Assembly (NCBI RefSeq): GCF_028640845.1
Contig: NC_080546.1
Coordinates: forward strand, 76,139,551 to 76,203,550
Length of the DNA stretch: 64,000 nt
DNA from: Ahaetulla prasina
Taxonomy: Eukaryota > Chordata > Lepidosauria > Squamata > Colubridae
Direction: 5' to 3'
In this document: one piece after another, positions 21,770 through 33,216 of the stretch
How the letters are laid out: the number at the start of each line of letters is the position of its first letter
Position numbering within the stretch: the first letter of the stretch is position 1
Position numbers and translations under genes: made by a program
The notes under the pieces: generated by a model
Told to the model about the DNA's origin: nothing
Databases searched by the model: none
Seen by the model: the letters and a program-made list of their open reading frames with translations, nothing else

Positions 21770-22365
21770 CTAGCAGTGTCTCCCCTCCTCAGGAGACAAT
21801 ATCTTGATTTGAATAGTCTAGGTAATTATCAACCAGTCTCTAATCCTCCTGTTCTAGAAAGATTGTTCATAATATAGTTTGGTTCCATCTATAGAAAATT
21901 CTTCACTCAGAATTCAGGCTTGAATATGGAGCCAAAATATCTGTCACTCTTGCTGATAGCAATAGCACTTAGACTTCTATACCACTTCATAGTGCTTTTA
22001 CAGCCCTCTCTAAGCAGGATATTGCCCCCAACAATCTGGGTCCTCAATTTACTGACCTCTGAGGGATGGAAGGTTGAGTCAACCTTGAGCTGGTGAGATT
22101 TGAACTGCCGAACTGCAGCTAGCAGTCAGCTGAAGTAGCCTGCAGTGGTACACTCTAACCACTGCGCCACCTCAGCTTTGATGGCCTTTGACAGGACTAG
22201 GATGGCGGTATATTTGTCCTGGTCCTATTGGATTTGTCAGTTGCATTCAATGCAATCAACCAGATTGTTGTTTGGTGACATGTTTAAAGTTTGGAGGTGG
22301 GTAACGCTGCTTCGGTACAATTTTCAAGTCAAGGGTTCTCGTAACTCAGTCCTCCAGAAGTGATT
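21770..22365 (+). mobile_element. Ancient L2-type LINE fragment, split by a SINE
   Basis: Degraded RT readings flank the SINE: LDLNSLGNYQPVSNPPVLER-like before it and LLDLSVAFNAIN-like after it (compare the LDLS.AFDT.DH motif of L2). Many stops and indels; much older than the L2 at 17062. Confidence 0.55.
21955..22180 (-). mobile_element. tRNA-derived SINE with CORE/L2-like tail (MIR-like), reverse
   Basis: On the minus strand a tRNA-like head (gtggcgcagtggttagagtg) leads to a B-box-like gttcaaatctcacc, a conserved centre (gaggacccagattgttgggg) and an L2-like tail (tatagaagtctaagtgctat). Relatives are at 40039 and 55584, both reverse. Confidence 0.75.
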
Positions 22366-22780
22366 GCCTACATAACTGAATTGGACATCCAGTTATAAGG
22401 CCAGTGTCATACCACACAGAAGTTTTATATATAATTATGTGGATGTTTGGATGTGTATATGTTTACGTCTTTTCTGTTATGTTCTCATCATATGCTAAAT
22501 AAATAAAAAAGGGGAGGAAACAGACAGCTGTCTATAAAAAGAACTCCTTCCTGTTCAAATTTTGTTGTCCATTTGCTTAGAATGGTCTGTACCATTTTTC
22601 TGGTCTTTCTTATCTGAATGACAATGTCGCTGTCATTCTTTCAGTATTACATATTTTTGCAATGTATTGTGGGAGGAAAGGACTCAATATAAAATTACTG
22701 TTAAACCAACGTTACAAAGGTTTCTTTTCTTTTCTTTTCTTTTCTTCTTTTCCCCTCTAAAAATAGACATAAAAAAATAA
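22366..22780. other. AT-rich sequence with (TTTTC)n
   Basis: No gene. A TTTTC pentamer tract at about 22722-22750 precedes an L3 LINE fragment. Confidence 0.5.
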
Positions 22781-23260
22781 TTGCTACCAACCTGCCTTCC
22801 ATTGAGGACCTGTATACTGCACGAATCAAGAAGAGGGCTGTGAAAATATTTACAGATTCCTCACATCCAGGACATAAACTGTTTCAACTCCTACCTTCAA
22901 AACGACGCTACAGAGCACTGCACAACAGAACAACTAGACACAAGAACAGTTTTTTCCCAAACGCCATCACTCTGCTAAACAAATAATTCCCTCAACACAG
23001 TCAAACTATTTACTAAATCTACACTACTATTAATCTTCTCATCGTTTTCATCACCAATCTCTTTCCACTTATGACTCTATGACTGTAACTTTTTGTTGCT
23101 ATCATTAAGGGTTAAATTGCAACCTATGACCATCATTTGTGTTGTAAATGATGAAGGTTGAGGAAGGTTTTTTCTTTTCTTTTATGTACACTGAGAGCAT
23201 ATGCACCAAAACAAATTCCTTGTGTGTCCAATCACACTTGGCCAATAAATTCTATTCTAA
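22781..23260 (+). mobile_element. L3/Rex1-type LINE 3' end
   Basis: From accaacctgccttccattga through the 3' UTR to acttggccaataaattctat. Same order as 18808-19320, with a ~50-bp deletion or replacement in the UTR. No open frame. Confidence 0.8.
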
Positions 23261-24854
23261 AAGGTAGATTAGCAGTCGTGCAACTGATCAAATGAAGCAG
23301 TTTAAATATTTTGGTGTAGTATTTCACTATTTGGTGACACGAATTGCTGAAAAGCCTTCAGGCCACATCAAATGACTAAAGGTCAGGATTTACTACTTAA
23401 CAGGTCTTTTATCAACTAGGTGATCCACTGAAATCCTTGCCCTTGGAGTTTTCGGAACAACTGCTCAACTTTTTTATGGTGCGCAAACATGTACCAATAA
23501 AGAAGAAAAGCTCTATAATCTTTCTCAAGGTAAGCGACACATACCTAATCCTTTTGCTATATATTTTCTTGCCAAATTCTTTCTCTATGCTCTTGCATTT
23601 AATCCCCATTATTTGTTCTCCCCAAAGACCAACAGCCAGGATCAAATAAAGCTTTTTTTTTTTTTTAATATTCTTCACTACTCAGCTGGTAAGTTAGAAG
23701 GGATAGCTGTACAGCTTATGCAACATTAACCTCAACTAGAACCTTGCAGAACAGGGATTACAAGTGGAAGATAATGCTTTAGTATTCAACATCTGCTCCA
23801 ACAAAGCCAAATGCTACTCCTGGTATTGTGTTCTGTCATTAAATTCATGAGGCGTGCTAAGAAGTAAAGACCTACGTGTAATAAACTGATAGAGGTTCGG
23901 AAGGAAAACAAATACTAGGCAATGGACACAAGTTGCTATTAGCAACAGGTTTGGGCAAGTGCAGGGCAAGGCAAAATCTTTAAATTTACCATTCAGTTTA
24001 TGATGTACAAAAAACATACTTCTTCATCCATTGAAAATGTTTTACAATCATTGATTGAGGCCTCTTTAAACGTTTAAATGTTCTGAGAAGGTTAGGTTCT
24101 CTCACATAAAATCTCTGTGATATTCTTACCTAGCTCAGGGATGTGAACATATTTTAGTAACTATAAATTTTGTCGATACACTGACTTTCTCAGTACACTG
24201 AATATATTACCTTATTGGCAATGGTTTGTTGACTGGAAAGGTAATCTGTAGCTTAATTTCTACAGGATGGTTGAGGTAAAGCTAGGCTTATGTGCTTGAT
24301 CAATAACCTTTGTACTAGCCAATTTTTTTGGGGGGTGGGGGAATGATCTATTTACATCCTTTAAAATTCATTTTTAAAAAAATACTGCCTGTGGCATGAG
24401 TAGGAGTAAGGCTGGTAATTTAGTCTACTATTTATTTCAGTGACCAAAATCATTATGGGAAAACTTTAATTGGTCAACATCATCCTGGGCAGTAGAAGTC
24501 AATATGGATCCATTTGGTGATGACAATAGCATAGGAAGGTTTGCAGTTTAGAAATAAGAGGAGTAAAGAGTAAAAGTGCATGTGTTAAGAAATGAAATAA
24601 TCAAAGTAACGTAAACGTATCTATGAAAGCGTAAGAGAAATCAGAAGTACGTTTTATTGGTGAATGAAGAAAGTCTGAATTTGCGGAATGTAGATTTAAT
24701 TATGAATGAATGGGATAAAATGAATGACAGAATGCAAGAACTGGTGTCAACTAGATTGCTGTGGGTATGCATGAAAATCATATTTTTTTAAAAAAATAAT
24801 TGATTCATGTTAAATGCGTACTACAGTTCAATGAATATTGATAATAAAAGAACC
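23261..24854. other. Unique AT-rich sequence, no gene seen
   Basis: About 1.6 kb. Short frames at 23412-23678 and 23814-24017 have no domain. No repeat recognised. Confidence 0.4.
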
Positions 24855-25250
24855 AAGGATGAGTTGACTATGGTTAAGGCTTTGGCTCCAGGTAGGACCA
24901 CACTCTAGCCATAATGACTCATGCACTTATTACCACGCAGCTGGATTAGTTCAATATAGTCCAAAAACCAATGAAGAACATTTGGAAACTGCAATTGATC
25001 CAAAATCCAGTGGCTGTATATTAGTGAGTCAGAGTCATTACAAACACACAAAACATATTTTATTGTTGCTGCATTGGTTATCAATAGGTTTCAGGGAACA
25101 ATTCAAAATATAAAGTCCTATATGGTATATAAGCAAGGTATTTAAGGACTACCTTCTCTATCTAGAAAGTCCACCTTTTCCACAAAGAAGTAGTCCACTC
25201 AACCTTTTCAGGGCAGTATCTTTTGATTATCTCCCCAAAAGGGGAAATAA
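24855..25250 (+). mobile_element. Very old LINE (L2/CR1-like) RT remnant
   Basis: Low-level readings resembling the C-terminal L2/CR1 region (LLHWLSIGFREQFKI in place of LHWLPVRFRIQFKV; then VFKDYL). Heavily mutated. Confidence 0.4.
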
Positions 25251-25650
25251 AATGTTCTGGAATTGTGTCTTTCTTGAAGTAAGGCTAGCCCAGGGTTAGT
25301 CAACCTTTTTAAACCTACTGCCCACTTTTGTATCTCTGTTAATAGTAAAATTTTCTAATCGCCCACCGGTTCCACAGTAATGCACTGTGTATCGTCGTCT
25401 GTGCATGTCTCTCATGCATCTTGGATTGGGTTTGGAGAGGGCACCGGCTACCAGCTCTGCTTGTCTGTTACAGCTGGGTGGTGTGGGGGGAGATGTGCGA
25501 GCTATTCTGGGATGAGGCTCTTTTGTTTGCGGTCGCACTATAGCTCCATTTAGTTTCACTTACATAACGTGAACTAAACTTATGCACAGGCGATACAAAT
25601 ATTATATTTTCAGAAATTGAAATTGTCACAGGAAATTTTATGAAAACCTA

Positions 25651-25711
25651 ATAGAATAGAATAGAATAGAATAGAATAGAATAGAATAGAATAGAATAGA
25701 ATAGAATAGAA
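25651..25711. repeat. (AATAG)n microsatellite
   Basis: About 12 AATAG units fused to the 3' end of a reverse L3 LINE (ttttattggccaagtgtgag). The pattern is that of microsatellite seeding by this LINE's tail. Confidence 0.95.
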
Positions 25712-26032
25712 TTTTATTGGCCAAGTGTGAGGAAGGAATTTGTCTTGGTGCATATGCTCTCAGTGTACATAAAAGAAAAGATACGTTCATCAAGGTACAA
25801 CATTTACAACACAATTGATGGTCAATATATCAATATAATTCATAAGGATTGCCAGCAACAAGTTATAGTCATACAGTCATAAGTGGAAAGAGATTGGTGA
25901 TGGGAACTATGAAACGATTAATAGTAGTGCAGATTCAGTAAATAGTCTGACAGTGTTGATGGAATTATTTGTTTAGCAGAGTGATGGCCTTCGGGAAAAA
26001 ACTGTTCTTGTGTCTAGTTGTTCTGGTGTGCT
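25651..26032 (-). mobile_element. L3/Rex1-type LINE 3' end, reverse
   Basis: Reverse match to the 3' UTR at about 18940-19310: tttgtcttggtgcatatgct, gagtgatggccttcgggaaa and aactgttcttgtgtctagtt. cctaat occurs on both sides and may be a short target duplication. Confidence 0.85.
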
Positions 26033-26347
26033 TCACCTGCTGCTTCCTAATGAAAATGTTTTCAAATAATGCTATGAAAATTTTTTAAAAAGTCAATTAT
26101 ATTTAAAAAAAGGAAAATGCTTCAGTATTGGACAAAACCCCTACCGCCCACCATGAAAGCTGGAACGCCCACTAGTGGGCGGTAGGGACCAGGTTGACTA
26201 CCACTGGGCTTAGCCTCTTTACTATTGCTTTCCCAGAAGGTATGGAAGTCTGAAATATTTCAGAGGACATTTGGAGGTTGAAGTTGTCACTATTGTGATA
26301 GTTATATTCTTTATTTGTACTTCTTTATCATCATCATCATGTGTTTT

Positions 26348-26642
26348 CAGAGGTGGTATTCAGCCAGTTCGTACTGGTTTGGGTGAACCAGTGGTGGTGA
26401 CTGTGGGTGGGTGGGCCCACCCCACCCCCTCGCCTTCCCTTGCCCCTCCCCTCCCTTGCCCCTCCCCTGTCCCGGGGTAATGCACTATGTTTTTGAGGCC
26501 GGGTGCGTGCGTGGAAGGCATGCACGCAAGCAAAGCACATGCACTGAAGGCCGGGTGCACATGCTGAAGGCGCATGCACAAAGCGAGTGTGCGTGCGTGC
26601 ACATGGCGAACTGGTGGTAAGAATATATGAAACCCACCACTG
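26348..26642 (+). mobile_element. hAT-like MITE
   Basis: Ends cagaggtggtattcagccag and tgaaacccaccactg; gtgtttt on both sides fits a target duplication. Contains C-rich (cccctcccctcccttgcc) and CpG-rich ggccgggtgcgtgcgt segments also seen in the element at 62818. Confidence 0.7.
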
Positions 26643-26998
26643 AGTGTTTTATGTTTATAATGTTCTCTATTTTATGATATAAACTGCCAGACATTGCTAC
26701 TAAAGTCTGATGATAGGATTTGGATTAATTAACCTTCTTAATCTGATATTTGATAAAATAATGAATTATTAATTATTGTCCTTACTTCCCCTGGGATATC
26801 TCTGAGAATTTTTTTTTTTTAATGGGCAAGTGTTTCTGTTGAAGTTTGTCCTGAGAAATATAATGCCCATGTCCCTAATAAAAAATAATGACAATAACTT
26901 TTTTAAAAAACATGCAGATAGTTAAATGTCAGCATTTTCCATACCTGTATAACCAGTTTGAGATTTTTGGATGATACAACTGAATCTTAGGAGATCAA
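26643..26998. other. AT-rich sequence, no gene seen
   Basis: Nothing recognised. Confidence 0.4.
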
Positions 26999-26999
26999 T

Positions 27000-27098
<99 letters not shown>

Positions 27099-27099
27099 T
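26999..27099. repeat. (AAT)n microsatellite
   Basis: More than 30 AAT units directly before a 5'-truncated L2 fragment. Probably length-polymorphic. Confidence 0.95.
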
Positions 27100-27108
27100 T
27101 AATTAATT

Positions 27109-27395
27109 CGTTCCCTCTGGAACGAACTACCCCCAGGACTTCGTCAGCTTCCGGACCTTCGGACCTTCCGCCGCGAGCTTAAAACATACTTATTTAATTG
27201 CGCAGGACTGAGCTAGATTTTAATTTACGGGTTTTAAATTGGGTTTTATTTTCATATTTTAATTTAGGCTTTTAGAATAAGTTTTTAAATTGTTTTTAGA
27301 CTGTATTTATCTATTTTTAAATGCCTGTAAACCGCCCTGAGTCCTTCGGGAGATAGGGCGGTATATAAATTTAAATAATAAATAAATAAATAAAT
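27109..27395 (+). mobile_element. L2-type LINE 3' end
   Basis: Begins in the C-terminal coding region (WNELPPGLRQLPD-like), then the 3' UTR and terminal stem-loop at 27331-27361, then AAT/AAATA units. Confidence 0.8.
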
Positions 27396-27415
27396 AATAA
27401 ATAATAATAATAAGT

Positions 27416-27868
27416 ATTATTCTCCCGAAGGACTCAGGGCGGTGAACAACCAAATAAAATACAAACACAGGCAACATACAATATTAAAAACAGCCCTTAA
27501 AAAACTTATTCAATTTGTCAGAAAATTTAAAAATACAAATTATACCCTATAAAATTACAAAAATTTAAAACCCATTAAATTAAATTAAAATTTTAAAAAT
27601 CAAGCCAGTCCAGCCATACGAAATAAATAGGTTTTAAGTTCGCGGCAAAAGGTCCTAAGGTCAGGTAATTGTCGAAGTCCAGGGGGAAGCTCGTTCCACA
27701 GAGTAGGAGCCCCCACAGAGAAGGCCCTCCCCCTCGGGGCCGCCAGTCGACATTGTTTGGCTGATGGCACCCTAAGAAGTCCCTCTCTATGGGAACGCAC
27801 TGGTTGCTGGGAGATAGAAGACGGCAGTAGACGGTCCCATAAGTAACCCGGTCCTAAGCCATGGAGTG
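27416..27868 (-). mobile_element. L2-type LINE 3' end, reverse
   Basis: Tail-to-tail with the forward copy. On the minus strand a 90-codon frame (27872-27600) covers the C-terminal L2 sequence (LHGLGPGYLWDRLL, then SHREGLLRVPSAKQCRLAAP, ending YLFRMAGLA), followed by the 3' UTR and stem-loop next to 27421. Confidence 0.8.
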
Positions 27869-28469
27869 GCAATATTCACAAGAATGTTAAAATGCTGCTT
27901 TTCCATAAAGTCTCCTAGGAATAAATCTTCCTGCACTTTGGTGAATTAGCTAATGGTTATTTGGAAATTGATTGCTGCATATGATTCTGGATTATTTACA
28001 TTATTTGATTATTTATTTTCTGCATTCCATGGTGTTTTAAGTAAGTCACTTATTAAAGAAATATACAAGTTGGTTTAAGAAAAGATCTAACATTAAAAAA
28101 ATGGTCAGAAGATTTGGGTCAATGGTACTATGATGACTTAGGCATAACAGGTTGACAAAACTCTGATTATGTTTTAGATCTTTTAGATCACTTAAAAATA
28201 TTAAAATTCACAATTTTTTTCTGAATTATATTTCATTGACCCTTATGGTTTTTTTTTAATTCAATATTGAACTGAATAGGAAATAATTATTTTAAAATAA
28301 TATATACCAAACATGCATCATCTCCAGAAGTTGTGATGAACACTATTGTAAATATTATGATTATTATTTTTCAAACATATGTGTAAGCAGACAACACATT
28401 GTTTATTTAGAAATGGAATTTTTTATATGTAATAAAACTTTTTAAAATGGAGAAGTTGTGGATGCTTCA
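27869..28469. other. AT-rich sequence, no gene seen
   Basis: No repeat or exon recognised. Confidence 0.4.
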
Positions 28470-28712
28470 TCATTGAATAAGAATAAGAATAATTTAATTT
28501 CTATACCGCCCTTCTCCCGAAAGACTCAGGGTGGTTTCCAGCCAGGTAAAAACACAATAAAGCATACAATATACAGTTAATATACAGTTAAAAAACCCAT
28601 TAAATTTGGCCCATTAATTAAAATACACATTAAAACCATGAAAAACCCAATTAAAATTACTAATCATTTTATGCCAGCCCTACGCGGAAGAATAAATACG
28701 TCCTCAGCTCAT
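28470..28712 (-). mobile_element. L2-type LINE 3' end, reverse
   Basis: Reverse tail with stem-loop (accgcccttctcccgaaaga) and 3' UTR, ending where the last L2 codons would start (gccagccctacgcgg...cctcagctcat). Confidence 0.75.
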
Positions 28713-28815
28713 TGGAGGTTTTTAAGAAGAGACTGGACAGTCATGTGTCTGAAATGCTATGGAGGTTGGACTAAAAGACCTCCAAGATCCCTTCCAGCTT
28801 TATTCTGGTTGATCT
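28713..28815 (+). mobile_element. CR1-type LINE 3' end fragment
   Basis: The last ~100 bp of a CR1: ggaggtttttaagaagagac, ggttggactaaaagacctcc and atcccttccagctttattct. Abuts the reverse L2 without a gap, so one inserted beside or into the other. Confidence 0.75.
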
Positions 28816-29327
28816 AAAAAAACCTCCCCTTTTTGATATATTACTGGACATGCTACAATATGAATTAGAACTAGAGTTGCTTTGGATAATGAAATGAGAG
28901 GCACATAATTTTTATAAGTAAATAGATAAATAATAGACGCAGCAGCTAATTTAGTAACTTAATGTAGAAGAAACAATTTCCAGTAAAAAAAAAAAAAAGC
29001 TTTGTCGGTAAATTCCAGTAGTGATCATAGGGGTGGATGCTCCTTGTAGCCACATAGTGGTAAAACTAACTTAGAAAGTTATAGAAATTCAAGAATATTT
29101 TTTTTTTCAGATGTGAAGATGCCCTGATAAATAATACAGATGTACTTGAGTTACAACTGTAATGAAGCCTGCCCTTCATGGTTGCAAATTGTGACAGTCA
29201 TAAAATGGGTCAATCACACACGATTGTGTAATCTTTTTTGCAATGTCATGAAATCAAATCATCACAGTCGTTAAGTGAATCTGTCCATTAAGTGAATGCT
29301 GCAGTTTTTAAACAAGCTAACTCAATT
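28816..29327. other. AT-rich sequence, no gene seen
   Basis: No gene. Contains an A-run near 28985. Confidence 0.4.
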
Positions 29328-29984
29328 CCTAGCAAATAAATAGGGAAGAAATGGAGGTAGTGACAGATTTTATTTTCCTGGGCTTCAAGATCACCTCAGA
29401 TGAGGACTTCAGCCAAGAAATTAAAAAACGCTTGATCCTTGGAAGGAAAGCTATGGCAAATCTAGACAGCATACTAAAAAGCAGAGACCTCATCCTATCA
29501 ACAAAAGTGCGTATAGTCAAGGCTATGGTTTTCCCAGTTGCAATGTATGGCTGTGAAGGTTGGACCATAAGAAAGGCCGAGCGCCAAAGAATTGAGGCCT
29601 TTGAACTCTGGTGCTAGAGAAGACTCCTGCGAGTCCCTTGGACTGCAAGGCAAACAAACTGGTCAGTCCTAGAGGAGATCAACCCTGACTGCTCTTTAGA
29701 AGGCCAGATGTTGAAGATGATTACTTTGGCCACCTAATGATGAATACTTTGGTCATCTAATGAGAAGGAAGGACTCACTGGAGAAGAGTCTAATGCTGGG
29801 AAAGATTGAGGGCAAAAGAAGAAGGGGATGACAGAGAACGAGGTGGCTGGATGGAGTCACTGAAACAGTAGGCATGAGCTTAAATGGACTCCAGAGGATG
29901 GTAGAGGACAGGAAGGCCTGGAGGAACGTTGTCCATGGGGTCGCGATGGGTCAGACACGACTTCGCAACTAACAATAACAACAA
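29328..29984 (+). mobile_element. BovB (RTE) LINE 3' end
   Basis: The best BovB piece in the window. It has about 270 bp of open C-terminal ORF2, further broken coding sequence with a small tandem duplication (tactttggccacctaatgatg / atactttggtcatctaatga), and a complete 3' end (cagacacgacttcgcaacta) with a short ACAA tail. Confidence 0.85.
29351..29617 (+). pseudogene. BovB ORF2 C-terminal fragment
   Basis: An 88-codon frame with BovB-type sequence: VTDFIFLGFKITSDEDFSQE, KRLILGRKAMANLDSILKSR and VAMYGCEGWTIRKAERQRIE. A stop (tag) replaces the W codon after FELWC, and downstream frames are shifted. This is the RT-distal domain of BovB. There are no catalytic residues and no function is expected. 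Confidence 0.75.
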
Positions 29985-30183
29985 AGTTGAGGTCTACCTA
30001 TAGGTGAAATTTCTCTATGAAGAAGGAGAAAGGGAGAGGAAATAAAAGGGATGAGAAGTTTTTGTTTTGAATGTTGCTTTGATGCAAAAAAAAATATATG
30101 CCAAAACCTAAAATTAGATCAAATTGATGACCTTGAAAATTTGTACAACTTGCATGCAAACTAAGAAATTGCTGCTTCTAGAC

Positions 30184-30314
30184 CAGGAGTGTCCAAACTT
30201 GGCAACTTTAAGACTTGTGGACTTCAACTCCCAGAAGCAAAGAAGCTTTGCTGGCTGAGGAATTCTGGGAGTTGAAGTCCACAAGTCTTAAAGTTGCCAA
30301 GGTTGGAGACCCTG
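30184..30314. mobile_element. Palindromic hAT-like MITE
   Basis: Near-perfect inverted arms: gtccaaacttggcaacttta, then cttgtggacttcaactccca, against tgggagttgaagtccacaag and taaagttgccaaggttggag, around a short aagaagctttgctggct centre. Flanks ttctagac / ttctagat (7 of 8). Transcripts would fold as a long hairpin. Relatives at 2771 and 57509. Confidence 0.8.
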
Positions 30315-31019
30315 TTCTAGATAAAACCTTGCATTCTGAATTCACAGCAAAAGCCTACAAAATGTGCTGACTGGAATAAAGGCCATTTAAGCTTTTGAGC
30401 TATAATTAAATTAAAGATTTTCAATACATTGTATAGTCTCCTCTAGAAGAAAAGTCACATTCCCCAGAATGTATAAACATACATTAGTAGTATTTATTTG
30501 CTCTTATAATAGTCAGATCTTTTAATGTTCGCTATTAAATATTTACTGTTTATGATTATTGTTGATTCTTAATGGTCATGAAATTCTATTGGTCTATGGA
30601 GAATCAGCTTCAGTTGCTGCAGCATTAGATTTCTGTGTTAAAATAATTTGACTTCTATGGACAATGAAAATAAAATTCAAAAATAAAACCATTAGTTTTG
30701 TGCAAGGAAAGGAAACTCGCAAACTTTCTGGTTTACAGTAGTCAACGAGGCAATGCCAATTTCTAGAGAGGGCATGTTGAAATTTAGCTGTAATTATTTG
30801 CTGAATTAGGATAATATAAAGTCATAAAACGCTACACTAATTTTATCCTTTATGTGATATAAGGGAAGATCCAAGAAATCATCACATTGAGAAGTAGTTT
30901 TGAAACCTAAATAGTCCATGGTGAAAAACAAACAAACTATTTTTAATGTTCTTATTCTATCTGGCAAACAAACCAGCATTAGCGTTTAATGCAATGTGTG
31001 AACACTCTATCCCTTAGGC
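30315..31019. other. AT-rich sequence, no gene seen
   Basis: No repeat or exon recognised. Confidence 0.4.
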
Positions 31020-31344
31020 CAGGGGTGTCACACTCAAGGGATGCAGCTCGGACCCGGCCCGCAGGGTGCTTAGATCTGGTCTGTGGGGCTACCCTGGAAA
31101 CAGCAAAGGACCAGCCCACGTGTGCCTCTGTCAGAAAAACAGAGCTTGGGAGATGCGTGAGTGGCCCTCCAAAACTCCATTTTCAACCGGAATAGCCTCC
31201 TGAAGCACTCTGCCAATGAAAACGGAGCTTGGGAGGGGTGCCCCCTACACAAGTGACGTCGAGATGGCCACACCCACTCAGCCAGCCCACGAGGTCAAAC
31301 ACAACCCTGATGCGGCCCTCCATGAAATTGAGTTTGACATCCTG
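31020..31344. mobile_element. hAT-like MITE (gtgtcaaactc family)
   Basis: Ends caggggtgtcacactcaagg and ttgagtttgacatcctg. Flanks ccttaggc / ccttagac (7 of 8). The interior has tandem-like blocks (aaaacagagcttgggag; aaaacggagcttgggag). Related pieces at 51728-51798 and 52654-52784. Confidence 0.75.
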
Positions 31345-31486
31345 CCTTAGACTAACAGATACGTTGAAACCTAGAAAAAGAATATATGCACCTGCCACAC
31401 AATTTATAGTGGTATGTGGGAAATGGCTGTGGGAGACAGAGTGAATGATGCTGCCTAGGGAATGTTTAGGTGAGAGACCATAGAAG

Positions 31487-31804
31487 CAGTGGTGAAATTC
31501 AATTTTTTTTCTACCGGTTCTGTGGGCGTGTACTTGGTGGGTGTACTTGGTGGGTGTGGTGCGGCTTGGTGGGCGTGGCAGGGGGAAGGATACTGCAAAA
31601 TCTCCATTCCCACCCCACTCCAGGAGAAGGATACTGCAAAATCCCCATTCGCTCCCCACTCCAAGGGGAAGCATATTGCAAAATCTCCATTCCCATCCCA
31701 CTTTGGAGCCAGCCAGAGGAGGTATTTACCGGTTCTCCGAACTACTCAAAATTTCCACTACCGGTTCTCCAGAACCTATCAGAACCTGCTGGATTTCACC
31801 CCTG
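31487..31804 (-). mobile_element. hAT-like 'accggtt' MITE, reverse
   Basis: Ends cagtggtgaaattcaatttt and ctgctggatttcacccctg. Perfect 8-bp duplication catagaag at 31479-31486 and 31805-31812. The interior holds three tandem copies of a gatactgcaaaatc(t/c)ccattc block, reverse-complementary to the gattttgcagtat block of the elements at 14220 and 20601. Confidence 0.85.
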
Positions 31805-31812
31805 CATAGAAG

Positions 31813-32700
31813 AGGCTCAGAAGCAACTCTCCCTAAGTTCTTGGACTGTAAAGGTGATATGCACTTTCAGATCTGCAAGATTCTGTTAATGTAATTTTTA
31901 ATAAAATAACATTAAATTACATGGTTGTGTTTTCTGTCTGGTATGTCTGATAAGGCTGGGTATCTGGTCTGTATTATGGGAGATATTCTTTAATTAAAGA
32001 GAAGTGGCATTCTTTTTTTAAAAAAAAATTCTCAGACAACATTGAAACTCAAGAGTTCAGAAGAGGAGAAACTCCCATTTATTAGGAGGTTGTGATTTCA
32101 GCCTTCCACCATGCAATAATTAAAATAACTTGTTCAAACCTAATTTTAAGAAAAGGAATGCATTGGCTAGCCATACGTTCTTTGTTGGCACTGATTGAAG
32201 CAACAGAAAACATTCTGTTGAATAAAAATTACTGATTCAAAGTTCCAACACAACTGCCCTTCAGGACTTCAGAAACAACTGCAGGCTGTTTACATCATAA
32301 AATATGCAACATTCTTTCCATCCATCAAATTGAGCACTTTGGCTATCGATTACGGTGTCTTGTTTTCTCACGTCCACCCAACCTTTCTAAGCCCATTTTT
32401 GATAATAATAATAAAAAAAAGTGAGCTGGAATTATTCATGTTTGCAAACAAATGGGTCATTTTATCAAGACCCTTTCATTAAACTGATCATTAATCATAT
32501 AGTAAATAATCACTAATATAGCCAGATATTTACTGTCTCCTAAAATATGGATGCTCTAAGCTTTGACCAAACTTGTTTATATTTTGCCTCTTAGTTTTCC
32601 AGGCTTTAGTCAAGCATCCTCCAAAATACTGATAATATTATAAATAATCAGCAATGTATTAAATTACAATGTATTAAATTACTTTACCATAAATAATTAT
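31813..32700. other. AT-rich sequence, no gene seen
   Basis: Unique-looking; no domain in any frame. Confidence 0.4.
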
Positions 32701-33070
32701 GGTTGGATTCCAAAAGATCTCCTCTATGGAGAATTAGTGCAGGGAAACCACAGCTGCGATATAAGGATATCTGCAAGTGGGATCTAAAGGCTTTGGGAAT
32801 GGACATTAACAATTGGGAAACCTTGATCTCCAATCATTCAGCTTGGAGGCTAAAGGCGCATCATGGCCTTCTCCAATTCGAAGAGAAACTTGTTCGGCAG
32901 GCTGAGGCAAAGAGGCAGTCCCTGAAACAGCAAAATCTGGGGGATAGGCAGGGGAACAGAATTTATCTGCCCTCAGTGTGGAAGAGACTGTCATTCTCGA
33001 ACTGAGCTTTTTAGGACCTCTTTCCAGAGCATAATACCACAGTCTTTTGGGACTGAAGGATGCCAATGAC
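32701..33070 (+). pseudogene. LINE ORF2 C-terminal tail with zinc finger, broken
   Basis: The frame from 32703 reads as a known LINE C-terminal region: GKPQLRYKDICKWDLKALGM, NNWETLISNHSAWRLKAHHG and FEEKLVRQAEAKRQSLKQ. After a frameshift near 32945 a third frame gives a C2H2-like finger, FICPQCGRDCHSRTEL. Such an LRYKD...W..L...R..WR region plus finger occurs at the end of some endonuclease-RT proteins; I cannot assign the clade (R4/Dong- or RTE-like are candidates). 5' truncated, non-functional. Confidence 0.6.
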
Positions 33071-33216
33071 GAATTTTCAATAGTTTGGAATTGAATAATT
33101 TAATTCTAAACTGTTCAAAATTATAAATATTCAAAATTTGCTATTAATTTTCCCTATTGGGTGAGATAGGTGGCTTTATAAATTTGATTAATAAATTAAA
33201 TACAATATGTTTTTTT

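Larger units (their letters stand above)
25291..26206. mobile_element. hAT-like MITE containing an L3 LINE insertion
   Basis: Terminal inverted repeats cagggttagtcaacct and aggttgactaccactg, with inner repeats on cgcccacc/gggcgg sequences. Imperfect flanking duplication ggctagcc / ggcttagcc. Interrupted by a reverse L3 end at 25651-26032, so the MITE is older than that L3 copy. Confidence 0.75.

Noticed and set aside
31183..31889. 172- and 139-codon frames at 31.2-31.9 kb
   Set aside because: They lie within MITE tandem blocks (gatactgcaaaatc repeats); apparent repeats such as ILQN/CKISIPIP are from DNA repeats.
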